Below are positions 23,828 through 37,195 of a DNA stretch of 64,000 nucleotides, one piece after another (the first letter of the stretch is position 1; each line of letters opens with the position of its first letter). The notes beneath the pieces were generated by a model that did not search any database, had not been told where the DNA came from, and worked only from the letters and a program-made list of their open reading frames with translations. A program made the position numbers and the translations under genes. The stretch is from Marsupella aquatica (lineage: Eukaryota > Marchantiophyta). The stretch is taken from NCBI GenBank assembly GCA_973895155.1, contig OZ316891.1:11780001-11844000 (forward strand), written 5' to 3'.

Positions 23828-25397
23828 GCGTTCATATACGCATATGTGCATGCTACTATCACTGTCGATCCAGGTTCAGAACATCCACAAATTCAGTGCG
23901 AATTTAGACGCGATGGGTCGATCAGCCTCACAACTTTCGACAAGATTGTGTTCCGTTGAGAAAGGATGAGAGGCAAGCAATGTCAATTTTAAAATATGAC
24001 AGTATTGTAGACATCAGTCTTAGATCTATGTTATGTAAGAATGCACGACTTCTTCTACTACTTAGCCATGGTTATTAAGTTCGGTCATGGCCCTATGAAA
24101 AGTGTGTCAGAAGTGTACTGGTAGGCTTGCCTTACCTGAGAGTACTACCATGTCATGCTCGCTCAAGCCTTTAGCTAGAAACATGTTGACGAGCTGAGGG
24201 TAGAGAGCAAACGGAGGCGGTAAATTGAAGACGGTCTCTCCTGCATTGGATGTGTTTCCATCTCTCCGGCCAAGCGGTAGGAACCACGATGGACCCTTGA
24301 TCTGCAGCCAAATGAATGACAATGGAATGTACAGGCAATGAGCTTGGGCTAGCTACCTTCCATCCATGACCATTCGGCCATTTGGGAAGCTTGAAGAGAT
24401 TTCGTACAATAATTATGTACAATAAAATAAACTAGCATCAGACGAACGAGGTTGTAGCGTACAAAACTGATAATCTTATTACTTAGACTAGATAGGGCTG
24501 TCCAAACTCTAAACTCGAAGTCTATCGGGTCAGACAGATTTGAATACCTGGAAGACGGCTGATCGAGCCACCAGCGCAACAATGTCAGCGCAGGATACCG
24601 TCCCAGGACATGCGTCCTCTAGCGCACTTTTCACGTTGTCAATTACTTCAAACCCTCTGAGAGAATTAGCGTTGCCACGGCCATCCTTCTCTGCTACTTG
24701 TGGGGGTATGGAGTCGATCAGTACAGAAGCATCGCATCCCTGAATTTAATGCGGGCACTGATTTATTTTAGTTTTGAGCTTAGTAAGACTACGGATTAGA
24801 CTTTTCAACTGATTCGAATGGAAAGTAAGGTAATCAATGTTACGTCATATTCCAATCATTGTAGTCACGCACGAGTGACATGTTTGATGTAAACGTGCAT
24901 GTATCTTGCGGTTTATCATAGATAGTAGGAAAAACCATCTCCACTCTACGCTATATTAACAATCATACTGCGGTCTTACTCTCCATGAATTGCCTCTTCG
25001 TAGGCAGGGGGTTCTGAAGCCTTGAGCAACAAAAATTGATCACGAGTCATCTACAATAATCCGCTCGAAATCAATAAGCTTAAAATCCAAGTCAATAATG
25101 ACAGAAGTGACACACAGGAGAACTTACCCTGACGAAGCAATCATGGAAGTGAAGTCTCAGAAGACCTCCAACAATGTTTTTGGACTGCTTGATGGCGTTG
25201 AAGACCACATGATCCACAATAGAAAATACCTTAGGGCAAGTTACGGCGTAATAGCTTGTTGTTAGAGATGCCTGAGCGGGTGCCTGAGCAAATGGCCCAC
25301 TGGCCTCACCATTGACAATGCCCACCAGACTGGAGCTCACCAATAGCTGTAGAAGAAAAAGTGTGACACCAGTTTGCATGACCTGTCGGTTGCTCAT
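22352..25397 (-). CDS. Class III secretory peroxidase with Pro-rich C-terminal tail, 5 exons
   Basis: Exons 25397-25128, 24739-24548, 24301-24136, 23423-23212 and 22759-22352 total 1248 bases including the stop and code 415 aa; every join is in phase. Residues 1-30 form a signal peptide (hydrophobic VTLFLLQLLVSSSLVG). Catalytic residues are present: Arg81 and distal His85 in RLHFHDCF, and proximal His212 in LSGAHTIG. All eight disulfide cysteines are there (VTCPK, HDCF, GCDAS, DACPG, SCAD, HCNV, SECPF, LNCRV). It should oxidise phenolic substrates with H2O2 in the apoplast or wall. Usual length is about 320-350 aa; here about 66 extra residues follow LNCRVFNP, made of three SPTPTPVP-type repeats with AAK spacers. 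Ala-Pro, Thr-Pro, Ser-Pro and Val-Pro pairs are typical arabinogalactan glycosylation modules, so the tail is probably O-glycosylated (inference). Confidence 0.93.
22360..22550 (-). repeat. Tandem repeat encoding the peroxidase tail
   Basis: Three units of about 45 bp encode SPTPTPVPAPAPAAK and variants (the second has VPTPAP; the third runs on into VPSPAPVNTSTG). The coding strand is C-rich, unlike the rest of the exon. Confidence 0.85.
23781..23822. repeat. (TA)n microsatellite in peroxidase intron 3
   Basis: About 20 uninterrupted TA dinucleotides lie between exons 3 and 4. Tyr/Ile reading frames here are artefacts of the repeat. Confidence 0.95.
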
Positions 25398-25443
25398 TTT
25401 GAGCTACTGAGGAGCCCTAATCAATCAATCTCTCAAAGGCACA

Positions 25444-25518
25444 CGAACCGGATATGCGTGACTGTGGGATAGACAGGTGCGAACCGGATATGCGTGACTA
25501 TGGGATGGACCTCAAAGT
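25444..25518. repeat. Direct duplication of about 38 bp upstream of the peroxidase
   Basis: The block CGAACCGGATATGCGTGACT followed by GTGGGATAGAC occurs twice, head to tail, less than 130 bp before the start codon. It therefore lies in the 5' UTR or proximal promoter. Confidence 0.8.
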
Positions 25519-25519
25519 T

Positions 25520-28330
25520 GTCAGATCCGCTGCAAAATCCTTGACTCTGACTTTTTAGCCCATTCAATACCAATGTTTCAGAATCTAAGTAACAATTAAA
25601 TCCAATGTCAGTAGATGATCTAGGTATGATCCTAGGTGCAGGCAGATAAGAATCCCACCTCCTAAGACGAGAGTTCTGTACTCAGTGCTACCTAACCTGA
25701 AAGCTTTATAGTGCGCGTACCCCGAATCCAGGCAAAGAAAGAGGTAATCAGTGTACAGGATTCCGACGTGAGGTGCAGACGTGACTACAGTGACGTACTG
25801 CCCCGAAAACCGTTCCGCGTAACACTACGCCATTGCATAGTTTCAATTGCGAGTTCTCAGAGTATAGGCTTAGACTTGTCATAGTAACTTCATGGTGCTC
25901 TGTTATGCAGTGCCCTTACCCGTTCTTTGGGATTCGTCATTACTTAGGATTTAGCAAGTTGGAAGTCGAGTACTAGCATTGTAATCGTCCAATCATCATA
26001 CTTCTTTGAATGCACTGCAAGCTTCCGGACCCGCTTCCGGATTTTGATATTTTAGAAGTTTTTGTATCCTTGCTTTGGAGAATTTAAATAGCATGGCATT
26101 TGTTTTGTCACTGGAGATATATGTTGGCTTGGGCTATATTATTTTGTAGCACTCGTGGAACTGCAGTCTGTGGTACTTCCTTGCATAGTGTAATGCGTAA
26201 AAAAAAAGACATACTTCGGGTACGCATCGTGTTTTGTAGAATTTAAAGAAATGAAAATTCACGACTCACTCGAGATCGAGTTGAACATATTATATTATGT
26301 TTCCTCGCGTCGTCTGTAGCAAGCATTGATTGTAGTCCATCGTAAACAACTCGTCACAATTTCGTGAGACGGTCTATTCAAATACGAACGATATATCTCA
26401 ATTAATGCCTAAATAATGGAGGGCCATTAATTTCTGGAAGCTACCGCAGACGAATTGTTGCAGAGTATGCTGTATCTGTCTTACGGACTTGTGGTGTTGT
26501 GGGGGAGGTGAGGGGGGAGGAATGAGGGTTCGTGGAATTTCTGGTGCCTGTAATATTTTCAGAATTCTGGAGAAGGTTCGTTTAATTTCTCTAACGAATG
26601 GCATACTTGCCAGAATTAACATAATTATGGAGGCAACAGTTAGTTGCCAGCCACCGTGAGACATTTCGCGTTGCATAACGAGATCGAGCTCCCACCCTTG
26701 TACAGTAGCTGGCCTTGGACAGCCAGGCAGGAACGAGGGCGTTTCGTTTCGAGAGCAAAAGAACCCTTGTTCGGACTCGGGCTTGGCGTACCAAAAGGTA
26801 GGAGTACGACTACGTGTCCAGTTCAGCACTAGAGCATCGCACGTCAATGCCAATGATTACGGCAAGCTATTTCCGTGAGTTGTGACATATGTCCCGTTGA
26901 CTACTATTCGTCTTTCTTTTCTTGAAATGTTAGTGAAGGACGTCTTGTGGGATGCGAGCACAGATAATAATTTTGCTAGTTAGTAGACTATTGCTAGGGA
27001 GTCACAAGAGTGATTCTCAATGCCACTTAGATTTTTGCTGACCTTTGCATCTCTAGTGCACTAGCTCAAGGCCAGTAGGTTACACACAAGACGTTACACA
27101 GACAATGTCAGACCTTTCGGTTAAGAGATTTGAAACCAGGTTTGGGTTAGCTAGGCACTAGTTTGCTTGCCAAGCTTGGGGGTTTCACTTCAATCCCGCT
27201 TCAATCCCTACAAACAACAGATCATGTGCAAGGAAGAGTCAGGTAAATGTAAAGCGTACTAGGGTCATTTAAATTGTTTCCAAGCAAAGAATCACAAGTT
27301 TTGCATTTTTGTAAAAGAACATTTATTAGGATCTTTTGAATCCAATATTAAGATTCATAAAAATGGAGGTTTTTTTAGCCAGGTTTAGAATATTACAACA
27401 ATATTCCAAACTAACAGGTTAAAAAAAATGAATACAAATTTTAATTTATTTTGCGAACCCCACATATGGGGGAGACAAGCAGGCCAGAGGCATCAGTCAA
27501 GACATAAAGGGGGAGTTGAATGGGTCAGGGGAAAGAATCAGCCACTGAAACCTTGCCCCAGAATTGCCAGTACATCATCCTAGTTCAGAAGATCACACAA
27601 TCAGGTCTGGAACAAAGCTCTCAAAGAAAACCAAACAAACTAGTGTGATCGTTGCAGCCAGATCTATCACAATCCCTAAGTATCTGAGAGCAGCTATAAG
27701 GTACACTGGAAGCTATTCCCTATTTGATTATAATCGCCTAACACCACTACGGATGATCATCACTTGTTCTGCTTCCAATAATTCAGCAGCACATACCAAA
27801 TGCCGGTGTTTCCGATTGGAACCAGAAATCGCTATTTCAGCTTTCATGTGATCTAAAGTCTCAGATAAGATCACAATTCATTTGCATCAAATACTCTTTT
27901 CCTAGTCAAATCAAAGGTCAGTGCGTTAGGATCAAGCTAATCCGCAGAGTACTAAGGGGGTTCCTCCTTCTAGCAGATAGCAGTGTGTCAATCAATCCCA
28001 TGTCCTCACCAACAATTAGTCCAAATTAATAGGTTTAAACCACTCCCAAATTATTCCTTAAGTTTTGGATGCTTGAGCCAGGGTTTGAGCCTTCAAAAAT
28101 TTGCATGTGATGGGGGCTCCATATAGTGAGACCCCCACTAGCCAAGTGAAGTATATTTAATAGGGTTTCCCTCTTAATAATTATGAGAAAAAACCTATGG
28201 TGCTATAGCTAGAGATTTTTTCCCCTGCAATACACACATTTTTCTTGCTTGCTTGGACACTACAACTACCCTTACCTAAGATTTTTTCCAATAGGTTTTT
28301 GCTAGAGGGCCCCTTGACACGCGTGAAATA
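25520..28330. other. Gene-free repetitive sequence
   Basis: No supported gene. Around 27230-27420 the sequence resembles 36900-37030 (both contain AGAACATTNA then a GGNTCTTTTNAATCCAAT-like block), so it is part of a dispersed repeat. A block near 28108-28140 (GGGGGCTCCATATAGTGAGACCCCC) recurs near 38724-38757 as a variant. Confidence 0.4.
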
Positions 28331-28334
28331 TTTG

Positions 28335-28815
28335 TTTGTTGTTGTCTTGAACATAAATGAAGAAGTCTAACACTTAGTAAGACTCTCCCTACCCCAATAG
28401 TGACATACATTCATTGTAAGGAATCCATTTCAAGGTGGCCCCCAAGCATCCAACCTTGTTGTTGTCTTGAATGGAAATGAAGAAGATCACTTAGAGGATT
28501 CTCCCCACCCCACTAGTAACATACATTCATTTTAAGGAATCCATTTCAGGGTGAGCCCCCACACATCCAACCGGGCATCCGACATGCACGGACCCACGCC
28601 AGGAGGGAGAGAGGATTAAAGCAGAGCCACAAAGTGGACACCAGGGGCTGAGTAAATAATCAGAACTCCCATGCACTACCCACAAAACCCATCCCATCCA
28701 CACATAATTATCCTTCACAGTCACCTCTTTGTTTGGAGTGGGGACTGATTGAACCTAGGACCTTTCAATTCCAGGCTAATAATCCCCTAGCTATAGCCAA
28801 CTGACCTTAGCTAGT
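28335..28815 (-). mobile_element. SINE-like element, minus strand, with duplicated tail
   Basis: Read on the minus strand it starts with a tRNA-like head: box A-like GTTGGCTATAGCTAGGGG and box B-like GGTTCAATC (plus-strand GATTGAACCT at about 28747). The body shares GTGGGTGGGATGGGTTTTGTGGGTAGTG and flanking blocks with two copies at 32.5-33.1 kb. Its tail (TTCTTCATTTCCATTCAAGAC type) is present twice in tandem on the plus-strand left side. RNA polymerase III promoter boxes are inferred from sequence alone. Confidence 0.6.
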
Positions 28816-30436
28816 TGGTTGTCAGTGGAATATTTTCTTGATCCAATACATTTACATATATTCTGCAATGCTCCAGGGTGACTAGAATGGGATCTCCATG
28901 TGTGCAAATACAATTTTTTACTAATGCCCAGCCATACCTTAAACCACATTGAAAATTTTCTCTTTGTACTTCTTTAGTACTTTGTATTGCAGGCTCATTC
29001 GAGGTTGCCACCGAGTAGTGTTTTAGGTTTTCATTTACTGTTGTGGAGGGGCCCTTGTTTGGGACTCTTGGGCTTTTGGCTCATTGGATTTTCTGAGTTT
29101 TCTCCCATGTGTTGGGTCTCCTCTCTATAGGACAGTTTCTCCCAGATAGGTGCCTCGAGATATATTCAAGCCTTTTGTAACACTCAAACCAGGCTGGCTT
29201 ACTTCTTCACTGACAAAAGTACATAAGCTTTTTTGGCAGTGTGATATGTACTCAAGCCTTTTGTAACACTCAAACCAGGCTGGCGTCGTCTTTAATGACA
29301 GAAGTACAGATGTAGAGAAGCAGGGAAGCTTGACGGAGAGGTTGGTTGCTTCTTGCTAAAAGTTCAATCATTGATTGCAAGTAGGGCATAGCAAATGCAC
29401 CTTGACCGCCACAGATGCTATGCAATCCACTAACATTACACTTAGAAGGCCAGAACTTGAAGCTTTGGTACTCTTACAAATATTAGTGCCTCCTAGATGG
29501 TCCCCTGGAGTGGGGTCTAGATACTACAAAATGGTCTTAGCACTTTCCAAACCCCATTAATAAGCTCGTCTGTGGGTTGTCATATGTTGGAGAAAGGATC
29601 TTAGAGTGTTTAATTGAGCCAAGAGAATGAGTGATCATTTTTGTTTCTCTTTCCTCACCGAAGTTCTCCCAGAAAACTTGCCATTGGTGAGCAAAATGAT
29701 GGGATTTAGTAGCTTTGATATGAAATGTCATGAACTGATAAGTCTTACAAAACATGAATCATGTTTTGCAATGATATAGTCCAATTAACATTCCATAGAC
29801 AACAAGTTTTTGGATTCAGCCATACAAATAATAAATCCAATTATGTGCATGTCACAATGAGTTCTTAAGAGAAGCATATTGTGCAAAGATTGTTTCATGA
29901 ATATGTGCATTAGCACCCAGAAAATGAATTCATAAGTGGGAATGACTTCAGGCTTGTAGCTCCCTAGTTAAAAGTGTTCAGATCTTGCATGAAACAAATC
30001 CAAGTAATGCAATTTGTGTATCATATATTTCCACCGTACATAACGAACTGCAAACGAACAAGTGCGCCAAACCGAAAACAGGATCCCAATGGCACGACAC
30101 CCAATAAAGGGGAGAAAAAAAGGGACATACAATTTCCAAGCCATTTCCATTCATAGGTGCTCCAAAGACAGGGGACCCGATGACAAGGGAAAACCCAATT
30201 TCCATTCACAGGGTTTGCGGCTCAAATCCCAACATGTCGCATACGTAGTAGTTCATGCACCGTGTTATTATACTTGTAGCATCTCCAGCTGCAGGTTATT
30301 CCAGGGAGCGCTGTCTCGGGATCATGGGGCATTGCGTGAAGTAAAGTCAGTGACCCTTTGACTAAGGAAGCCTTCCTGACTGCTAGCTAAGTGCTGCTTT
30401 GACTGAGCCTTCATGACAGGCTGCCAACACTCGCAG

Positions 30437-30525
30437 TGCCCATTAACGTTCCTAAACTCGCAGTGTTAGGAAAACTCGCAGTGACAGGCAAACGCTGGAA
30501 TCGACGCAGACAACGTTAATGGGCA
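30437..30525. repeat. Inverted repeat with 14-bp perfect arms
   Basis: The arms TGCCCATTAACGTT (30437-30450) and AACGTTAATGGGCA (30512-30525) are separated by about 61 bp. The motif ACTCGCAGTG occurs three times in and next to the left part. It could be a small foldback element. Confidence 0.75.
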
Positions 30526-30692
30526 TTTAGAAGCACCAGTTACCAGTAGCTACGCTGGGCATAAAAACTGTTGATGTCTCCGACATTGAGCCGGCGACAC
30601 GCTTGCGTGCTCAAGTGTCTCCTTGTTAACGCGTATACAGCTTTAGAAGCTTGAGCTGGCGGGTCGACTCACTGTTCTATCCAAAGAAACCT

Positions 30693-30990
30693 AGATTTGG
30701 GGGGGGGGGGTGTATATATACAAGCAATTTACGTTAATCTGAATCAATTAATTAACGTAAATTTCGAATGAATCAATTTCGTCGATCGCTCAACAGAATA
30801 AATCGTATTTGAATATTTGTCACGGACGGACCAATTTTGTCAATTCTTCAACTTACTGAATCAATTTCGCTTTCAGAATCGACTACGTACGTCAATTTTA
30901 TCGATCCATTGAATCAGTTTTGCTTGACTTAATTTAGTCGTCAATTTTGTCAACTGGACCAATTTCGTCTGACGCCATTAACTTTCTCAT
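30693..30990. repeat. G-tract and CAATTTCGTC-rich repeat
   Basis: A run of ten or more G is followed by a degenerate array. Variants of GAATCAATTTCGTC/CCAATTTTGTC recur about eight times through 30.99 kb. No coding potential. Confidence 0.6.
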
Positions 30991-32534
30991 CTTGGTTAGT
31001 TTGATTTATTCAGTAAGCAATTATTTTTCAACAGTATTTTGTTTGATCATTGGGAAGATCACCGCTGCTGTTTGATTACGTAAGTATGATACTCCAGTCA
31101 GCGGAGAAGCTTATACTATTGTGGTGGCGTGACCGGACGAAGAGAGTCATTGGAGACTTAGAAATAGGTCTGATTGAAAAACAATTGTGCATAGAGCTGT
31201 CCGCTCTCATGGGAGCCAAATCTATGGCAACGAAACAAAAGGCTTACTCAAGACTGATTCCCCTTAGCAGCAGCTAGAGCCTACGTCCTCCAGTTCCCTA
31301 ACGAAGCAATTATCTGAGCCAACCTCAACGTCAAGCACCTTCGATCCGGGCAGTGGTAATTCTGGTTCACGAGTGGAGGACAGCACCTTTGTCGTCGCCC
31401 TCCGGCCGATCCCCAGCCGTTCCTTTCTCTCACTAACTCCCAAATCTTCATTCAGCATTGTCCACTGCTGCGTTTTGCGCTTATTTTGAGCTTGATTCTG
31501 CTGTACAATGCTTTGTTTCCTTTGTTTCGGTTTGGAGCGAGGTCTCCAAGTAGTCCAAGAGAGGCTTGATTGCAGGTCTCATCCAGCTGAAATACTCGGT
31601 TACAGAATCAAGATGAGTCAAGGCACATGGAGCCGCCTGCAGTGGCCAAGGAGGGTCAAGATTAATGACGTAACGTGCTTAACAGATTACTACTGATGCA
31701 CACTTAACAGTTATTGACACCGATTGTAAATCGTGCTGTTCGACGAATATCTTGTGTCGTTGTAATTGAATCAGAATTCTGGCATCTATAATACTTGGCC
31801 GGGAAATTTGTGACGCCCAGGTATCAGTTTTTGTTCGCAAAAAGTTTTAAGTCCTTCGACCTGTTAGCAGATGCAGCCTATTGGCTGCGGGAAACGGCCT
31901 ATTGGCTGCTCGAAACGCTCTATGTGCATAGAAAAGCATTATGATAATACTTCTATCAAGCTATGGATAAGGCATTGTTTGTTGTTGTTTTACACTATGT
32001 CCCTTGGTATGACCCGTAATACTTCTCGATTTTACTCAAATTTATTCCGTGTATCCGGAGAAGTTTGGTGAGGATATCAACTGGACACTTCCCATTGTCC
32101 ATGACAAAACCTGGACACACAGTTTTTACCATTTTAGTTAATTTTCCCTGGAGCAAAATTTCACCCTCTAGAGTAAAGGAATGTGAAAAAGGGAAAAATC
32201 TTGTACATTTCTCCTTTTATATGGCCATTGGTGGTTTAGACAAATATCCCCCCTAAAACTCTCTCACAGATGAAATAGTACTAGATCTTATGTGTTTGGG
32301 TGCTGGCATACAAAACAAGTCTTTTGGCGAGCATCACAGAGCCAATGTTGTCACAGTGAAGGTGAATATTTTTGAGAATTGGAGTAGAAGAAATGGAGAG
32401 ATCGGAGAAGATGACGAGGTGTTTGCACTGAAGGGGACGGTGATGGAAGTGATGAGAAGTCGACACAGATACACTGCTTCTTGGACTTATTCTACAGTCT
32501 GCTGCCACTAAAAATGTCAATCAAGGTGATCCAA
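30991..32534. other. Intergenic, nothing recognised
   Basis: Short open frames exist on both strands, but none has a recognisable domain, plausible splice partners or family-like composition. Confidence 0.4.
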
Positions 32535-32770
32535 TCAGTTGGCTAAGGGATTAGCCTCAAACTCGGTTCAATCCCCCCTCCACACACCCTGCACACACCC
32601 ATGGATGTGGACGGTACACTTATGTGGGTGGGATGGGTTTGGTGGGTAGTGGATGGGACTTCTGATAACCTAACTCCTAAACCCCTGGTTGCCCACTTTG
32701 TGACCCTTATTTAATACTCTCTCCCTCTTGGTGCTGGTCTCTATGGGATCAGTGGGGGCCATCCTAGCTC
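32535..32770 (+). mobile_element. SINE-like element, copy 1
   Basis: The head contains box A-like GTTGGCTAAGGGATTAG and box B-like GGTTCAATCC (32565-32574) with tRNA-like spacing. The body has GTGGGTGGGATGGGTTTGG, a TAATACTCTCTCC block and a final GGATCAGTGG block. It abuts copy 2 head to tail. Confidence 0.65.
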
Positions 32771-33070
32771 CCCTAGCTAGAAGATTAGCCTAGACACTCC
32801 AAGGTCCCAGGTGCAATCCCCCTCCACACACAGGGGTGTGGAGGATATATGTGTGTGGGTGGGATGGGTTTTGTGGGTAGTGTATGAAAGTCCTGATTAT
32901 CTCCTAGGCCCTAGGTTGCCCCCTTTTTTACCTGATTTAATATTCTCTCCTTTCTTGGTGCGGGTCCTGTTGGATCAGTGGCCTGGGCTTCTAGGCAGTC
33001 CATGGCCCGGGAATGGGTCTCTTACAAAAGATGTGTGTCTCGATATGGGGGTGGGGAGAGTCTACTAAGT
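32771..33070 (+). mobile_element. SINE-like element, copy 2
   Basis: The same block order as copy 1: head CTAGCTAGAAGATTAGCC, box B-like GGTGCAATCC (32810-32819), GTGGGTGGGATGGGTTTTG, TAATATTCTCTCC, GGATCAGTGG. It continues into a tail with TTCTTCATTTCCTTTCAAGACC that is itself duplicated at 33080-33185. Confidence 0.65.
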
Positions 33071-33185
33071 GTTCTTCTTCATTTCCTTTCAAGACCAAAA
33101 AAGAAAGAAAGAAATGTCAAGTGAGTTTCCCAGTTCATTTCCTTTCAAGACCAAAACAGAGAAATGTCACTCCGGTGATTTTCCC

Positions 33186-36100
33186 AGATGCAACAGCAAA
33201 GACATAGTCTCAATGGAATGATTGAGCTGATCAAGCAACTTTGTAGCGCCTTCCTGGATTCCCGATGCAGAGTTCATTTTCCAATTCCCGGCCTGTCACA
33301 TTTGGACCGGTCTACATTTAGCTTAGGGATGATTGGGGGGATGATCTGGCCTGTGACGTTCAAGTCTGTGAGGACAAGTGTCCTACAAAAGTTGCTATAC
33401 TGGCAGATCACCCCGTGCACAGATAATATATAAATATTGAGATAAAATCCCTATCAAGCTACGCTACAATAATTAAGCAATCTAGTATTAATCATGATAA
33501 CGTAAAAGAACCACAGTTGACAGTCATGTCCCAGACGGTATGCGCAACTAAGCGCACAGGAAAGATAGAGAATGATCCCAAAGAATACACTTTGAAGTGG
33601 TCGACTATAAGAAGTTATTTGTTCGGTCCTCGTGCCAACGTATATTAATTGTGAATGAGCGTGCCAATAATATGTCCATAAGACCTCATGCATGGTTTCA
33701 GAATCCCAGATTGTAACTAAAGCGTCTGTTCTTATACCCTCAAATCACAATGTTCCGAGCTTGCTGACGGGATGTTGTGGTACTCAAGTTTGAGCGGCTA
33801 GAACGATCACGACTTTCGTGGATTAGCCTCTTTTGTTCGTGGACTGCAATAAGTCTGCACGTCCATCATCAATCATAGAGATGCAAAGTATACAGTGCTG
33901 AGTGCTGGCTCGAAATGATCCGGATAGAGGCTGTGCCACTTTTAGATAAAGCTACCAAGTGCATTATTGAGAAGTCCTTCACTTTATGAACCTCGCTTAC
34001 TTTCCTCACTTCTCATATTGTCCAGGTATGTAATCATTCAAGATTGCTACATCCTTTATTCCCGTTTGCTGCACCACTAGAAACTCCTACCGCCTAGGTC
34101 CTAGGGATCAAAACGAAAAAGGAAACAAAAAAATAGTGGTCCTGCAAGCTAAGGTGGCCAAGGTGACTTGTGACCAGGAGGGTCAGATGAATTTTCAGCT
34201 TCAATCCCCACCCATACAGTTCTGATCTTATATATCTAAATATGGTTTCTATGTAAAACTGATTGGCTTAAATATGTTATGAGTCATAGGCACTTACGAT
34301 ACTTGTACTAATTATGTAAAAATATAAATCAACCAGGGGTTTTCCATGCCTGCAAGATAGTTGCACATCTTGTCAAAAGAAGTCTCCCCTTTTGAAAAAG
34401 AGAATTCTACCATAGTCATAATTTGTCTCCTGCCAAGACAAGTTAAATGCCATGACTAACTACAGTGAGTCTGCCAGGCATAAATCCAACATGTATGTGT
34501 AAAACGTGCTTCACTGCAAGGCGAAGACTTCTTTCACAATATTTACTAACTTTTTGAAGTGTGCTTTTCCTTCCAATTTCATTTGTAAAGTGGGGTAACA
34601 GTTACTTGCTATTTACCCACAAGTGCAAGAGGCATGAAAGGTGCCTTTATTGACAAGTGTAGCACATATTCACATAGAATATATTGCAAAAATCCATGAA
34701 ATATGTTGCGGTACTACCTATCCTTTAGGCAGAGATAAGAGTAACCTTCGAACAGAGGGTACTTGCAGCATAGTTTTTCTCTATCCTGCAAGATCAATAG
34801 GATAATTGGCACTTATGATATAATTATGCGAAGAAGTCTAATAGCGTCCCAAAGCCTTAGGCTTCTATACTTTAGACCGCATTGATGAAATCTTAAGTTC
34901 CAACTAACCAAAAGACAGATCCCTGAACCAGGGTAGTTTCAATGGCAAAAATTCGTCAAATTTCACCTCCTACCGAATCATTAGCCAATTTTTCATCACA
35001 CGAGAAGGTCCAGCCACAGTCTAACGGTTCTACTTAAATCTAATCTATGGAGATCTCATTGTGCATTGTAATTAATAGATCGAATAAATCTATGTAATGA
35101 ATCCTCTCATGAAATATTACCCTCCTTCGAATCCGAAAAAAGATGTCCAACGAAAAGGGCACAGAGCGACGGTTCACGACAAAGAGCGAGCTCAAAAGGA
35201 GAAAAGATTGCAAAGCAAACTCATAATAGCCACTCCTCTCTCGCATCTCTGTCCAATCATGGGCACATAGTATCAATCTTGATTTCCATAAAGGACAATG
35301 GGAGGAGGGACATGTCCTTTAACGCACCCACTGATATAATTATATATCCGTGCTACTTATGGATAGGTTGTACCTTTAAGAGTACGATAAGTATCGTGAG
35401 GTACAGGTCGAGATTCGTACTTTGGGACCTGCGACTCCACACTACAGCTGTACGTGATAGCAAATCTTTGATCGTCCAAACTTGAATAATTGCAAGATCT
35501 TTCGAGGCATATACTGTCATTATTTTATTATTGTCCCATCCAGCCATTTTTTCTTCTTGTTTTTAGACATTAGCCAAGGTGGCCAATATGTTACCCTTCA
35601 AACAAGCATAGGTCTGGTCATGGAGTGTTTTTTTTCCAATTATACAGTGCTTTCTGATTGTAGAGTATTTCTTGGCTAACACTCCCATAGTGCATTATGT
35701 GGTGGTGAATGGAACAGAATTTTCTAATTTTTAGCCTGCCTTTTAGGTAAGTGATTGGCTAAGTTTAGCCCACAAAAGAATGGCTGGTCCCATCTATTGT
35801 AGAAGACAACCAACTCAACTATCTTTAAATTTCAAGTCATAGAGTATGCAAACTCATCAGAATTCTTTGAAATTTTGTTTTGTACAGTCCAACCTATTTG
35901 TAAGTACCTCAGCCCATACCTGGGTAAGATCTTGAACCTGCTACAACAACTGGGGAAGGTGTTTGATTGATTGAGACACGTTAGTTATTTCATAGGACTG
36001 TTGGGGATAACCCTTATCCCAAGACACCATGCACATGTAAACACCATACAAAGTAATCGACACAGCGAGTACATGGTTCACCTCATGATTGAGGCTACGT

Positions 36101-37195
36101 CCACGGGAAAGCAAGAGACCTTTACTTCTCTCTTGCTCCACTCCAACAATGAGCTGAAGATCCACCAGGGACTGGCACCAGCCCTGGCTATATACACAAC
36201 ACTACCGCTAACCTTAGCTAAGTCTTAACCTGAGTTAGCCTAACTGTGGTTAGTTATAGAGTCACAAGACTAAGAGCAATACCTAACAAGGACCTGTGAG
36301 GTTTTGGGTGCATTGATTCAAGGGGTCCCATCAAGAAAATATCTTGCTACTGGGAGTGTAAGACCCCCATTCAAGATAGACCCCCATTCAAGATAGCCAA
36401 CAACTTTACTGTAATTCAATTCTAGTACACCTTTCCTTAATATTGTAATTGGATTGTACTACACATCCTAAAGGATGCAAGTTAGGTTGATTATAACATA
36501 GACAGTAATTTAGTAAGTCAGTCCGTTTCCAGCCAAAACTTTGAATGCACAAAGATAGCAATTATATGCTTGTAGATACTTTTAGGTCAATATCTACTCT
36601 GCTATAGAGTTGTGACTGTTGTCAAAGTGGAAGTATATAGGGCATGGGGAGAAGGCCAAAAATGCATACTAGGAACATACGGGGCAAGGGTGTTGGGTAG
36701 AATAAGAATCAACTCTCCTGCCATTTGGTGTTCTCCCTCAATCTCTAAACCCCACCAGTTCCCCTTTCCCTTTTTCAATTTTCCTTCAATTCCCTTAGTA
36801 CCCCCTCCCCTCATGATGTTCCTTTGCCCAACATACCCTTGCCCCATATATGGGCAGGAACAGCTACCACCCTCTGGGGTTTCACTTCCATAGAAATGAC
36901 ACATCACGTGCAACGAAGAATATGGTAGTTTTATTGATTTGAAGGGAACACTTAGAAGTTGTTGTGAAAGAACATTAGGGTCTTTTCAATCCAATTTTGA
37001 GTCTTGTAAGAACATCAGGGTGCAATACTTAAAAGCACCGGAGTGATAGGGGAGTGGTGGACCTAGCCACCCAACACCCTCACCAATCCCAACACTCAAG
37101 CCTAAGTGCCCTTGGTGCCCGAACGCCTCCACAAAACTCCTAGAGCAAGCAACTTGATGCCCCTTGCACTCTCTCCCACACCCTGGGCCCTCAGT
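33186..37195. other. AT-rich gene-free sequence
   Basis: No supported gene. A head-like block with AGCTTCAATCCCC near 34145-34210 may be another old SINE fragment. A repeated ACCCCCATTCAAGATAG occurs twice near 36366-36405. Confidence 0.35.

Noticed and set aside
23629-23959. Tyr/Ile-repeat proteins
   Set aside because: They come from a (TA)n microsatellite within peroxidase intron 3.
26398-26853. A 151-residue minus-strand protein with one possible membrane segment
   Set aside because: No family resemblance, no splice partners, and an opposite-strand frame of similar quality. Not supported as a gene.
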